Shown here one piece after another: positions 31,900-42,079 of a DNA stretch of 64,000 nt (the stretch's first letter is position 1; every line of letters starts with the position of its first letter). The position numbers were made by a program, and so were the translations under genes. The stretch is taken from assembly GCA_036172665.1 (NCBI GenBank), contig JAYKNF010000015.1:2108001-2172000 (forward strand), given 5' to 3'. Below the pieces are notes generated by a model, which saw only the letters and a list, made by a program, of their open reading frames with translations, was not told the origin of the DNA and did no database searches. The stretch is from Prosopocoilus inquinatus (lineage: Eukaryota; Arthropoda; Insecta; Coleoptera; Lucanidae).

Positions 31900-33250
31900 A
31901 TCAATGCTTAAAACAGGTGGGGAACCCCTGCTCTATAACAACTAATAATGTCAGTTTATTAAAGATGGACACTATTTCTTCGAGACAACTGTACTGACCT
32001 GAATTTGTTTCATTTTTTTGGAAAAGGGCGCCATAGTGTGCCATAGTGATAGTGTAGACTGAATAAAGGACGTATAATGTATTTTTAATATATCCATAGA
32101 GACGCATTTGCTAAAATCCCTTATAACTTAGCAGAATCCAGACAATTTTGAGCACACAAATTCAATATGAATGTTAAACTTTACTGCCGCATCAAGGTGT
32201 AAACCCGAAAATTTTACACTATCTGTGACTAGAACTGATTTTCCCTTACACTTAATAAGTTGTTAGACAGCAATGGTCTATTAGTAAATTGATAATTGTT
32301 AAGCAAAACCACATTATGGTTTAACTGAAGATGATTACTGTCACACTATTTAAACATTTGTGAGATAGAGAGTTAGGCAATTTTGGAAGAAAAGGCCTGA
32401 GAATGACCAATCACTATACGCGAAATATCATCGGCACATTGACATAATGTCAGAGGCGGAAATTGTTATTTCAAATCACTGACGTAGATTATAAACAATA
32501 ATGGGCCTAGAATTGAGCCTTGAGGTACGAATTTACTTATTACTCTAAGATCAGATAAAATTTCCTCAATTACACCTTTCTTCATGTGTATGATACACAC
32601 AAACCTTCCGGCGAGATAGGATCGAAACAAATTTAAAGCAACTCCGTTGATACTAATAACATACAGTTTCGATAATAAAACTTGATGATCTAAAGTATCG
32701 AATGCTTTAGACAGATCGAATTAAATATCAATGGGAGATCCACTATTATCCAGACAAGAAGTTATTTCGTGTAGGCATTCATAGATTGCAGATTCAGTAG
32801 ATCGACCTTTAATAAAACCATGCTGACATTTAAATAGAATATTGAAATGTACCAAGTATGAATACAATCTACCATAGATAAGTGTCTCAAATACTTTAGA
32901 GAAGATAGAAAGCAGTGATATAGGGCGATAGTTGGTTATGTCAAGTTTAGAACCTTTATTTCTGAAAACTCTTTTATCCTTGGCTAGTTTGAGAGAATCG
33001 GGGAAAGTTCCAGTAACAAAAGCATTAGTAATAGCTTCTGCAAGTTTTATGCATATTAGATCACTGACATCTGCAAGAATTGTACCTGGAATTCCATCAT
33101 ATCCTGAAGCTCTTTTTGAAGAGAAGTTTATTAAAATATTTTTAACTTCTACTTCGTCAGTGGGAAAGAGAAAGAAATTTGACTGCTGGTGTGAACTTAC
33201 ATTAGTCTCAGCTTTGTTTGTTTGTGTTTGAATTAAATTATACTTTGGAG
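31900..33250 (-). pseudogene. LINE reverse transcriptase remnant
   Basis: Read on the minus strand from 33240, in one mostly constant frame with stops. Motifs in order are KRASGYDGIPG, an LAEAITNAFVTGTFPDSLK segment, NYRPISLLSIFSKVFE, GFIKGRSTESAIYE, the palm motif [30 protein letters not shown], and the catalytic CADDI (normally YADD). These are followed by VKFLGLHLD-like and KLSGFCYVIRDF C-terminal segments to about 31980. This is a CR1/jockey-type ORF2 lacking its endonuclease. The catalytic box has lost its first Tyr and several codons are nonsense. Confidence 0.8.
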
Positions 33251-33389
33251 TAAATTATTCATTACAAAGGTTCGCTATGATATAAGGATCAGTAATAGAT
33301 ACACCATTAATCATTACTTCGATGTTCGAGAATGTCTCAGAATTTCATATATGAGGTTGATGAAATTCGTACCTGAAGAAATATAATTT

Positions 33390-33513
33390 ATCAAAAACGG
33401 TTTTTCACGAATTTTTGGACACGCTTGAGGTACGTGACTGGTAAGTCGACGTTTTCCTTTGAAGGCGTGTTAGTAGAGCTCATTTGTAATTGATTTGACC
33501 ATAATATGTATTA
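33390..33513 (+). repeat. Left part of repeat interrupted by the transposon
   Basis: Matches the minus strand of 61790-61865. Landmarks are ctggtaa.tcgacg, ggcgtgtta.tagagctcattt and gaccataatatg.attata. The match continues on the other side of the transposon at 34855. Confidence 0.7.
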
Positions 33514-34854
33514 TACCGTACCTTCAATTGAATTCCTCATTAAAGTGGGCTACGATTTCATTGTTTTTTTCTCCTAAGATTTGCAGCACTGGTAGCTGTT
33601 CAATTATTTAATTAAACAAATGTCAAATTGACACTTTGTATTTTCAATTAATTCAAAATGTTAGAATTACAGCAGAAAATATTTATTGTTGAAAGTTATT
33701 TTCAAACTGGTAGAATAGAAAATGGACATTTAGTTTATTCAAATAATCAGTGTGTACAGAAGTTTCGACAGCAGTTTCCTAATTTTGCTATTACTTATGA
33801 ACAGCTAGTTAAACATATCCATGCTTGTGTTCTTAAATTTCGTGAAACAGGAACACTTGGTCGCAAAACAGGGAGCGGAGTAGCTAAAAAAAGGACTGCA
33901 GCCTGCATTGAAAATGTTCGGGATCGAATGGAACACTCTCCCAAGAAATCTATCGCGAAACGTTCACAAGAAGTTCAGCTATCAGTGGGAACATGTCACA
34001 CTATTCTTAAAAAAGACTTAAAGCTTCATCCATTTAAGATTCAAGCAGTCCACGAACCCAGGTCAGTAGATTTTCACAGAAGAATAGAATATTGTCAGTG
34101 GTTTCTTGATAACTTAAACAACGACGACATTCTTGACAGGTGTTTCTTTTCCGATGAGGCCTGGTTTCATCTCTCAGAGTATTTAAATAAACAGAATATG
34201 AGAATATGGTCAGCAGAAAATCCCTATGAATTTGTGGAAACTCCATTACATACATTAAAAATTGGTGTTTGGCTAGCAGTGTCAAGAAGGCGTATCATCG
34301 GACCAATATTTTTTAATGACTCAGTAACTGCTGAAAGATACCGAAATGAGTTATTAGAACCTTTCATTAATCAACTACATGATGAACTTACAGAAGGGTT
34401 TTTTCAGCAAGACAATGCTACTGCCCACACAGCTCATCAAACAATGACTTTCCTGCAGCAGTTTTTCGATAATCGGATTGTGAATTTTCCTGCAAGGTCT
34501 CCGGATCTCACAATTATGGATTACTTCATTTATCCGCACAAGAAAAACACAGTTTTTAGAACTACGCGTCACACAATCGAAGAACTTCGTGCGGGCATTA
34601 CAGATGTGTGTGCTAACATAACCCCCGAACATTTAGCAAACGGGTTTGAAAACATAAAATGCAGCGTACGCTTATGTATTCAAGCTGAAGGAGAGCACTT
34701 TGAGCATCTACTTTAAACTTTAATGTTATGTTTTTATTTGATGTTATGATCAGTACTGACAGTTAATGACAACTGTTTTCTCTAGAATTGTATCACCAAC
34801 TTCATAAAAAAATCACAGCTTACTTTAATGAGGAATTCAATTGAAGGCACGGTA
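33514..34854 (+). mobile_element. Tc1/mariner-type transposon with uninterrupted transposase
   Basis: TIRs of about 30 bp start CCGTACCTTCAATTGAATT (left, 33516) and its reverse complement with one mismatch ends at 34852. Both are flanked by TA, the target duplication of this superfamily. An empty-site relative exists at 61.7-61.9 kb and shows a single TA at the same point. One intact 352-codon ORF occupies most of the 1.3 kb. This is the best-preserved DNA transposon in the window. Confidence 0.9.
33658..34716 (+). CDS. Tc1/mariner-superfamily transposase (DUF4817 type)
   Basis: The 352-residue protein begins with a DNA-binding part seen in the DUF4817 family (QQKIFIVESYFQTG, KFRETGTLGRKTGSG). 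A second helix-turn-helix follows (SVGTCHTILKKDLKLHPFK). The catalytic domain has acid 1 in FFSDEAWFHLS (D166) and acid 2 in FQQDNATAHTA (D252). The third is an Asp in SPDLTIMDYF (D288), so it is of DDD type with about 35 residues between the last two. It is full-length for the family, ending in EHFEHLL. TIRs lie about 140 bp on each side, so start and stop fit. SPDLTIMDYFIYPH departs from the usual DYFLWG. It could still be active; expression is not visible from sequence. Confidence 0.9.
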   Translation: MLELQQKIFIVESYFQTGRIENGHLVYSNNQCVQKFRQQFPNFAITYEQLVKHIHACVLKFRETGTLGRKTGSGVAKKRTAACIENVRDRMEHSPKKSIAKRSQEVQLSVGTCHTILKKDLKLHPFKIQAVHEPRSVDFHRRIEYCQWFLDNLNNDDILDRCFFSDEAWFHLSEYLNKQNMRIWSAENPYEFVETPLHTLKIGVWLAVSRRRIIGPIFFNDSVTAERYRNELLEPFINQLHDELTEGFFQQDNATAHTAHQTMTFLQQFFDNRIVNFPARSPDLTIMDYFIYPHKKNTVFRTTRHTIEELRAGITDVCANITPEHLANGFENIKCSVRLCIQAEGEHFEHLL

Positions 34855-35005
34855 CAAAATGCAATAGTTTCTGAGATATTTTAATTTTTGTGTTTTACTT
34901 GGAAATACTCTCCCTACTAGGATTTATCTAAAATTACTCGGAGAGTATAAGTTTTTCTTAAAATTTATATTTTCCTGGTTAGACTAAATAATAGTACTTA
35001 CTGCG
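34855..35005 (+). repeat. Right part of repeat interrupted by the transposon
   Basis: Continues the 33390-33513 segment. Landmarks aatagtttctgagatatttt, aatttttgtgtttt and cctggttagactaaat match the minus strand of 61655-61790. Confidence 0.7.
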
Positions 35006-35009
35006 CAAC

Positions 35010-35708
35010 AAACATTAAGTTAGAAACTTTAATAAGTTTGAAATACAATGGCTGAAAAGATACTAAAATCTAAGCTTTATCACACAGGAAATAGACTAAT
35101 AAATAAAATTCAATAAGTTTATAGTGCAGATTTTTAATGTTTAATGCTTGATTTTCGAAATAGTTTCCACTGGCTCGCATGTAAAAACGTGTTATTTTTC
35201 ATACTTCCGCTTCACTAACTCTATCAGAAAAGGATAATAGGAAAACTTTAACAACAAGAACCTAACAATATCAATAAAAAGTAACAAGAAGAAAGGCACC
35301 GCACATATTAGTTAACCATAATTCAGAAATTTACAATCAACGATTATAGTGTTAGACATCGACAATCATTAAGTTTTTACTTTGTTGTCAATGGTATCTT
35401 GTAACTAGATTTTTAAACGTATCTTAGCATTAATCTAGTGTTAATACATATCTGACCATTCTTGACAAGCGCGTTTTTGAATGCGCATACGCATTCGTTA
35501 AAAATGCGAACGTGTGTATTCTTGACCGTTCGACTTTCCAAAACGTGTGCGTTTTTGTTGCGAGTGGACATTACCATTCGTTTTTTATTATGCGAGTGCT
35601 TGTAACTGTAATTAACGTCAAATCTGTAGCAAATTGATTTGACATTTTACATAAAAACTCACAAGTTGCATGCTTCGTTTTGACAAAATTCACGTTTCAA
35701 TTAAATTG
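35010..35708. other. No gene seen
   Basis: AT-rich flank of the Polinton. The segment around 35465-35530 has alternating aatgcgcatacgcatt-like palindromic words. Confidence 0.4.
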
Positions 35709-35714
35709 AAGAAG

Positions 35715-35864
35715 AGTAGTAGGAATAGGCCGATTCTGGAACCTCCTCCGACCTTGACCAATAAAATTCAAGGTCAAGGTCGGAGGAGGTTCCAGAATCG
35801 GCCTATTCCTGACGTGACCCCACCATGAGCTTCAAGGTCAAGGTCATGACCTTGAGGTGACCTT
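35715..35864. repeat. Polinton left TIR with terminal hairpin
   Basis: Inverted copy of 54531-54680. Its outer part is itself palindromic: 35721-35759 and 35772-35810 are perfect 39 bp reverse complements with a 12-base loop, so the terminus can fold into a hairpin. Confidence 0.9.
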
Positions 35865-36540
35865 GAAATGACCTTGAGGTGACCTTGAAATGACCGTGAG
35901 GTGAACTTGAGGTGACCTTGAGATGACCTTGTGGTGACCTTGAAATGACCTTGAGGTGACCTTGAAATGACCTTGTGGTGACCTTGAGATGACCTTGTGG
36001 TGACCTTGAAATGACCTTGAGGTGACCTTGAAATGACCTTGAGGTGACCTTGAAATGACCTTGAGGTGACCTTGAGATGACCTTGAAATGACCTTGAGGT
36101 GACCTTGAAATGACCTTGAAATGACCTTGAAATGACCTTGAGGTGACCTTGAAATGACCTTGAAATGACCTTGAGGTGACCTTGAGATGACCTTGAGGTG
36201 ACCTTGAGATGACCTTGAGATGACCTTCAGGTGACCTTGAAATGACCTTGAAATGACCTTGAAATGACCCTGAGGTGACCTTGGAATGACCTTGAGGTGA
36301 CCTTGAAATGACCTTGAGGTGACCTTGAAATAACCTTGAGGTGACCTTGAAATGACCTTGAGGTGACCTTGAAATGACCTTGAGGTGACCTTGAAATAAC
36401 CTTGAAATGACCCCAAGATGACCTTGAAATGACCTCGAGGTGACCTTGAAATGACCTTGAAATGACTCTGAGGTGACCTTTAAATGACCTTGGGGTGACC
36501 TTGAGGCGACCTTGAAATGACTGAGGTGACCTCGTAACGG
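35820..36540. repeat. Minisatellite of ~11 bp units
   Basis: About 65 tandem units of the type gaccttgaaat / gaccttgaggt. Translation on either strand gives a long artificial reading (repeats of FQGHLKVISRS), which I do not regard as a gene. Only the left end is expanded; the right end has scattered related words. Confidence 0.9.
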
Positions 36541-36725
36541 ACCTTGAAGCGCGGTGACTCAAATGTAATTGTTTTGAAATAACCCTGACGCAACCTGTTA
36601 TTGAATATGTACCTATTTAAGGAGGTGTTTAATTTGATATCCGCAGACGACGGTTGACCCTCAGATTGAGTTTACCAACTTATTGAACGTAGTGAACGTG
36701 ATAGTGCTTATTAAAATTATAAAAC

Positions 36726-39700
36726 ATGTTTGATTGCAATCAGTGTGGCAAACAATTTACGCGAATCGATAATATGAATCGTCATTTGCGTACGTCATGC
36801 CAGGGAAAACGTTTGAAATTAGATGAAATTGCCGGACCGTCCAAAGTTGTTGACCAGGTGAACGTTATGAAATGTGATGTGTGTGAAATATACGTCAGCA
36901 GAAAGTGTTTCTCAGCACATTTGCGTAGTAATTCACATAAAAGTAATGCTTTTGTGGTCGTCGATAACGGCGTGGAGAAGATAGCTGGTGCATTCGGAGA
37001 TAAAATCGTAACGTACCGTATAACGGAACCTTACAATTATGTCGATGTCGAGGATTTTATGTACAATATTCAAGAAAAAGTACTAACTTTGGTTCAAAGT
37101 ATATTAGACATCCATAAAGCATTAAAGTGGAATGTGGAAATTTTCGGAGTATATTTCTTAGATTCTAAAGAAAGTTCTGAGATAAAATCTTTTAACACCA
37201 AGAATAAAATAACTTGTTTTGGAACTGATATATACAATATATATCGTGATTTTGTAAACGAAATACATGTAAAAATGTCGGAATTTCAGGAGAGAGATTC
37301 AGGTAAAACAAATAATAGGTGCAATCGTTTAGAATAAAACTTAAAGTTGCAAATATTGTTACAGGATGGACTTTGTGCAGAATTTTATATATGGAAGTCA
37401 ACATTAATAAATACAATCCACTGAAATCATCCAGCTTCATGCCATTACCGTCTTCAATAAGTGCGAAGAAAGCTTTCATAAATGTTAGAAATAACGATAA
37501 CGCTTGCTTTGCCTGGGCGATAACGTCAGCGATGTGTCAACCGACAGGTCTTCCTCAAAGGATGTCTTCGTATCCCCATTATAACACAGTAGCGGATTTC
37601 ACTGACCTAGAATTTCCACTGAAAGTTTGTGACGTGAAGAAATTTGAAAGCAAGAACAATATTTCTATAAATGTCTACGGACTCGGTTCCCATTATAATG
37701 GTAAGGTTACTGTTGATGAAGTTGTAGGACCGTTACATTTTATTAAAAATAGAAAGAATATTCATATAAACTTATTATTAATTGATGACAACAACGGAAA
37801 TACTCACTATTGTTGGATTAAAAATTTATCACGTTTAGTGTCAAAACAGACTTCACATCACGGTCACGAGAAATATATTTGTGAAGGATGTTTAGTGTAT
37901 TTTCCATGTATTGAAAAATTGCAACGACACGAGAGGGAAGACTGTAAAGTTATCAAAACAGTTTTACCATCGACAGAGTTAAAAATAAATAAGTATGGTG
38001 AATCTTTGCCAGAGAATATATTACAATTTGAAAATTTTGAAAAACAGTTAAAACTTCCTTTTGTTATATATGCCGATTTCGAAGCATTGCTAAAACCACT
38101 GGACAGAGTAGAACCAAATCCAGATAAATCTTTCACTGTTAAGTGTTATGAACATGAACCTCATTCATTTGCATATTACATTAAGTGCAGTTTCAATGCA
38201 AATTTGTCAATGTTAAAGTTATATCGCGGAGAGAATGCCGCCACTGAGTTTATAAAATGGTTAGAAAAAGATATTAAAGAAATTTACGATAAATATTTAA
38301 GTAAAATTGAGCCGATGACTGATTTAACACGAGAAGAAAAAGAGGCATACGACCGTGCAACAATGTGTCATATTTGTGAAAAACCAATATTAGATGTTAA
38401 GGAGAAGGTGCGTGATCACGAACATTTATCGGGAGCGTTTAGAGGTGCTGCTCACTCTGTGTGCAACATTAATTTTAAAATACCAAAATTTATTCCAGTG
38501 TTTTTTCATAATCTTTCTAATTATGACAGTCACTTGTTTGTAAAGACAATGGCATTATAAGGTGAAGATGTGGACGTGATCGCACAAAATAAGGAAAAAT
38601 ATATATCCTTTTCGAAATTAATACACGTGGGGGATAAGACAGACTGTAAAGGTAAAAAGCGTAAAGTATATTTCAAAATAAGATTTGTAGATTCTTTTCG
38701 TTTCATGCAATCGTCTTTAGAGAAATTAAGTTCATACTTGGAAGATTGGCAATGTAGGGAAATTAGAAAATATTTTAACGATGAGGAGATGTTTAAATTA
38801 ATACGTCAAATAGGAATTTTCCCGTATTGTTTTATTGACTCACTCATGAAATTAGATTTTGCCACTTTACCTTCTAAGAAAGATTTTTATGATGTGCTGT
38901 ATGATGAACACGTAAGTGATGAAGATTATGAGAGAGCACAGCGCGTTTGGAATTTATTTAACTGTAAAACTATGGGTGATTACAGTGATGTATACGTAAC
39001 ATCTGATGTTTTACTGTTGGCAGACGTATTTGAAAATTTCAGAGACCTTTGTATTGATAATTACAAACTAGATCCTTGCCATTTTTTCACCGCTCCAGGA
39101 TTAAGTTGGGATGCAATGTTAAGAATGACAAAAATTAAATTAGAGTTACTGCAAGATGTTGATATGCTACATTTTTTTAGAATGGGTATACGCGGTGGAG
39201 TGAGTATGTGCACTAAAAGAATCGAAAACGCTAATAATAAATTTGTGCATGGTTTTGACTCTAAGAAGGCAACTAAATATTTACTATATCTTGATGCTAC
39301 AAATCTGTACGGTCACGCAATGTGTTCCAGATTTCCGTGGGGAGAATTTACTTGGTTGTGTACAGAAGAGATTAACAATCTTAACATTTCAGAGTTAGAA
39401 GAAAATTCAGATGTCGGGTACATATTCGAAGTAGATTTGGAATACCCGACTCATTTACATGACAACCACAACGAATTACCATTTTGTCCGGAAAACATAA
39501 TTCCTCCAAATTCGAAATATGGTAAACTTATTCCAAATCTGTACAACAAAAGGAAATACATAATTCACTATTTAAATCTGAAACAATGTTTGGAAAATGG
39601 TTTAATATTAAACCAAATTCATAGGGCAATTAAATTTAAGCAATCTCGTTGGCTAAAAATATACATAGACTTTAATTCACAAAAACGAGCTGAAGCTAAA

Positions 39701-40579
39701 AACGAATTCGAAAAAAATTTTTACAAATTATTAAATAATAGTGTTTTCGGTAAAACTATGGAAAATGTTGAGAATCGCGTCGACATTAAATTGGCCACCA
39801 GCTGGGAAACCCATAATCGAAGACCGGGAGCTGAATCATTGATAGCTAAACCAAACTATAAATCGAGTAAAATTTTTAGTGATCACCTGGCCGCAATAGA
39901 ATTATGCAAAGTACAAGTAAATTATAATAAACCTTTATACGTAGGGTTTTGTGTTTTGGAAATATCAAAAACAGTAATGTACGATTTTTATTACAATTTT
40001 ATAAAGCGAAAATATAACAATAGAGCAGCTTTATTATATACTGATACGGATAGTTTAATACTGACCGTTAATACTGATAATGTATACGATGACATAAAGC
40101 AAAATTTAGATAAATTTGATACTTCAAATTACCCACCGAATAATGTACATGAAATGCCTCGAACTGAATCAGTTATTGGACGATTTAAAGACGAATACGC
40201 AGGACAGGTTATAGAATCTTTTATCGGGACCGGTGCGAAAGCCTACTGTGTAAAGCTTATTTCAAAATGTACTAAGAAAGCAAAAGGTGTTAAAAAATAC
40301 GTTATAGATAAATACTTATCTGTAGATGACTACAAAGAAATCATTGAACGAGATGGTTTTATTTTTAAAAAGATGTACGTGTTTCACTCAGATTTTCATA
40401 CGGTGTATACAGAGTTGAAAAATAAAATTGCCTTATCATCTAAAGACGATAAACGTTATATTTTGGATGACAAAATTCATACTCTGGCGTGGGGTCACCA
40501 TAAAATTGCTGATATAGAAAGAAATAAAACACTAAAAGAACTAATTGAAAAACTGGAAAAAGAATTAGAAAATAAATAA
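36726..40579 (+). pseudogene. Protein-primed DNA polymerase B (pPolB), one internal stop
   Basis: The polymerase that replicates Polintons by protein priming. Exon 1 (36726-37302) begins with a C2H2 finger (CNQCGKQFTRIDNMNRH). A 62-base GT-AG intron (37303-37364) joins in frame to exon 2. Exon 2 holds a Cys-protease-like INVRNNDNACFAWA region, a zinc ribbon, the exonuclease motif IYADFEALL, and an inserted Cys/His cluster (CHICEKPI...RDHEHLSG, NLSNYDSHLF). Next come polymerase motif A (YLDATNLYGHAM), motif B (KLLNNSVFGKTMENV) and motif C (YTDTDSLIL). Its length of about 1,260 residues is usual. An in-frame TAA at 38558-38560, after the exonuclease, is the only lesion. If real, it separates exonuclease from polymerase. 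A sequencing error or recoding cannot be excluded. Confidence 0.93.
37303..37364 (+). other. Spliceosomal intron in pPolB
   Basis: GTAAAAC donor and TTGTTACAG acceptor, 62 bases. The reading frames on each side meet as ...ERDS|GWTL..., a junction conserved in this polymerase family. The intron itself contains stops. Confidence 0.85.
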
Positions 40580-40690
40580 AGTATGTTTTATCTATAAGTT
40601 CTGTTAGAAAGTAAATAAATTAATTTGTAAAATTCATTTATTGTGTATTGTGAGTATTGTATGTTTACAGTTGTAGTTAATAAATATTTA

Positions 40691-41635
40691 TTATAAAACA
40701 TTGCGTTTTGGTATCCATGAATCATGTTTAGAACTCAATCCTAAATAACTTACGAGCGCCTTATTACCTTTTTCTCTCAATACATTAATTAAATATATAT
40801 CTGGATGTTTTACTTTTTGTAACTCGTACTCATAAAACCCACCAAGAATGGCTTCACCATCAGCGTCTTTAATTAGATATGTTCTGGGATTAGTATTCTG
40901 CACCGACGAAATGGTAAATATTTCGTTGGACCAATTCGGAGTGTACATCTTCGAAAATGCTTGTCTGTATTTACTGATGCGCACATGATCTCCAATTTTA
41001 AATTTTGCAATTCTTGGATCCACAATTTTAAGGTTGCTGTAGACGGACTGTAAAATACTTTGCGCATTTCTTTGATTTATCTTGCTGGGTTTGTAACCCG
41101 TCGTACTGTGAACAGTGTTATTGTATTCTTCAATTAGCCTTGGTAATAAATTGAACCATCCGAAATTTCCTTGCATGCTAAATTCTTTCCACATTTTTTG
41201 TTTTAGGGTTCTATTAAATCTTTCGACTATCGAACTTTTTAAATTAGAGTATGCGCTATAGTGATTAATTCTATATTTCTTCATTAAATTTTGGAACTCT
41301 GCATTGTAAAATTCCTTTCCGTTATCTGTTTGTATATTTTTCGGTACAGAATTTCTACCTTCAGATAAAATCGATTGAAAAGCTTTGGTTACTTCTTTAC
41401 CTGTCTTATTTTTTAATGGTATTCCCCAAGCATACTTGGAAAATGCGTTGATCACTGTCAGAATGTATTTGTATCCTTTGTTTATCTTGGCATAAGGTAG
41501 CATTTCAATTAAGTCTGCTTGGAAGAGATCTCTGAGTCCTTTTATTATTACTCGACGACGGCGAAAGTTTTTCCTTGCTGGTTTGTGCAACTCATTAACA
41601 ACATCACGTTTCACATTAGAAGATAGATTAGACAT
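40691..41635 (-). CDS. Polinton integrase
   Basis: 314 residues. A retroviral-type integrase that joins Polinton ends to target DNA. Acidic triad: D41 (FQADLIEM), D104 (TDNGKEF) and E138 (SSIVERFNR). This is followed by the typical LKQKMWKEF and EYNNTVHSTTGYKPS region, and an SH3-like segment (FKIGDHVRISK). The C-terminal part (YLINVLREKGNKALVSYLG then WIPKRNVL) is a chromodomain-like fold as in other Polinton and chromovirus integrases. No separate zinc finger is visible before residue 40, which is usual here. Convergent with pPolB, with a gap of about 110 bases. Its start overlaps the next upstream gene on the minus strand by eight bases. Confidence 0.93.
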   Translation of the reverse strand: MSNLSSNVKRDVVNELHKPARKNFRRRRVIIKGLRDLFQADLIEMLPYAKINKGYKYILTVINAFSKYAWGIPLKNKTGKEVTKAFQSILSEGRNSVPKNIQTDNGKEFYNAEFQNLMKKYRINHYSAYSNLKSSIVERFNRTLKQKMWKEFSMQGNFGWFNLLPRLIEEYNNTVHSTTGYKPSKINQRNAQSILQSVYSNLKIVDPRIAKFKIGDHVRISKYRQAFSKMYTPNWSNEIFTISSVQNTNPRTYLIKDADGEAILGGFYEYELQKVKHPDIYLINVLREKGNKALVSYLGLSSKHDSWIPKRNVL

Positions 41636-42011
41636 TTTCAGTTAGAACTCGTTTTCTTACGATGAATTCAACAAATAATGGAACTGCACAAACTAAAGAT
41701 GTGCAAGTAAACGAGATTTGATCTCCCACATTCAACGTTCTTCCAATTAAAGTATCAGTACAATTTATAGCGTTGATGGATACTGTAATGTTGACAACAG
41801 TAGGTTGATGAATAAGTACTTTTTTAACAACGCAAGTTTCTTGGATCGTATACGTCGTTTGGTGACCTCTATTTGAAAGCAAATACACACTTTCGGCGTT
41901 AAGCTCTTGACTCTGAAAGTCTAATAATGTTTCGTAAAATAATGGTGTAGCAGCAATGTGTTTGAAAACTGTGTGTTTATGAACGTGTCTTCCAAACTTA
42001 TCAATAGTCAT
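41628..42011 (-). CDS. Polinton protein, unassigned (127 aa)
   Basis: Complete small ORF between the integrase and a 408-residue protein, overlapping the integrase start by eight bases. The sequence is beta-prone with little charge and includes TIQETCVVKKVLIHQPTVV; it has no signal peptide. Coding is plausible because it is uninterrupted and packed tightly. A beta-sandwich virion component is a possibility, not a claim. Confidence 0.6.
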   Translation of the reverse strand: MTIDKFGRHVHKHTVFKHIAATPLFYETLLDFQSQELNAESVYLLSNRGHQTTYTIQETCVVKKVLIHQPTVVNITVSINAINCTDTLIGRTLNVGDQISFTCTSLVCAVPLFVEFIVRKRVLTENV

Positions 42012-42079
42012 TGTGAATCAATCAACAACTATGTGAAACTGAAATGTGTGCTCGCTTGCACTCCACTAAATACTACAAT

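Noticed and set aside
35820..36540. CRISPR-like array
   Set aside because: Units are contiguous with no unique spacers; it is a minisatellite in a eukaryotic transposon.
35844..36562. Long minus-strand ORFs (190 and 111 codons) with SRSFQGHLKV-type repeats
   Set aside because: They are translations of the 11 bp minisatellite; open reading is a trivial consequence of the repeat lacking stops.
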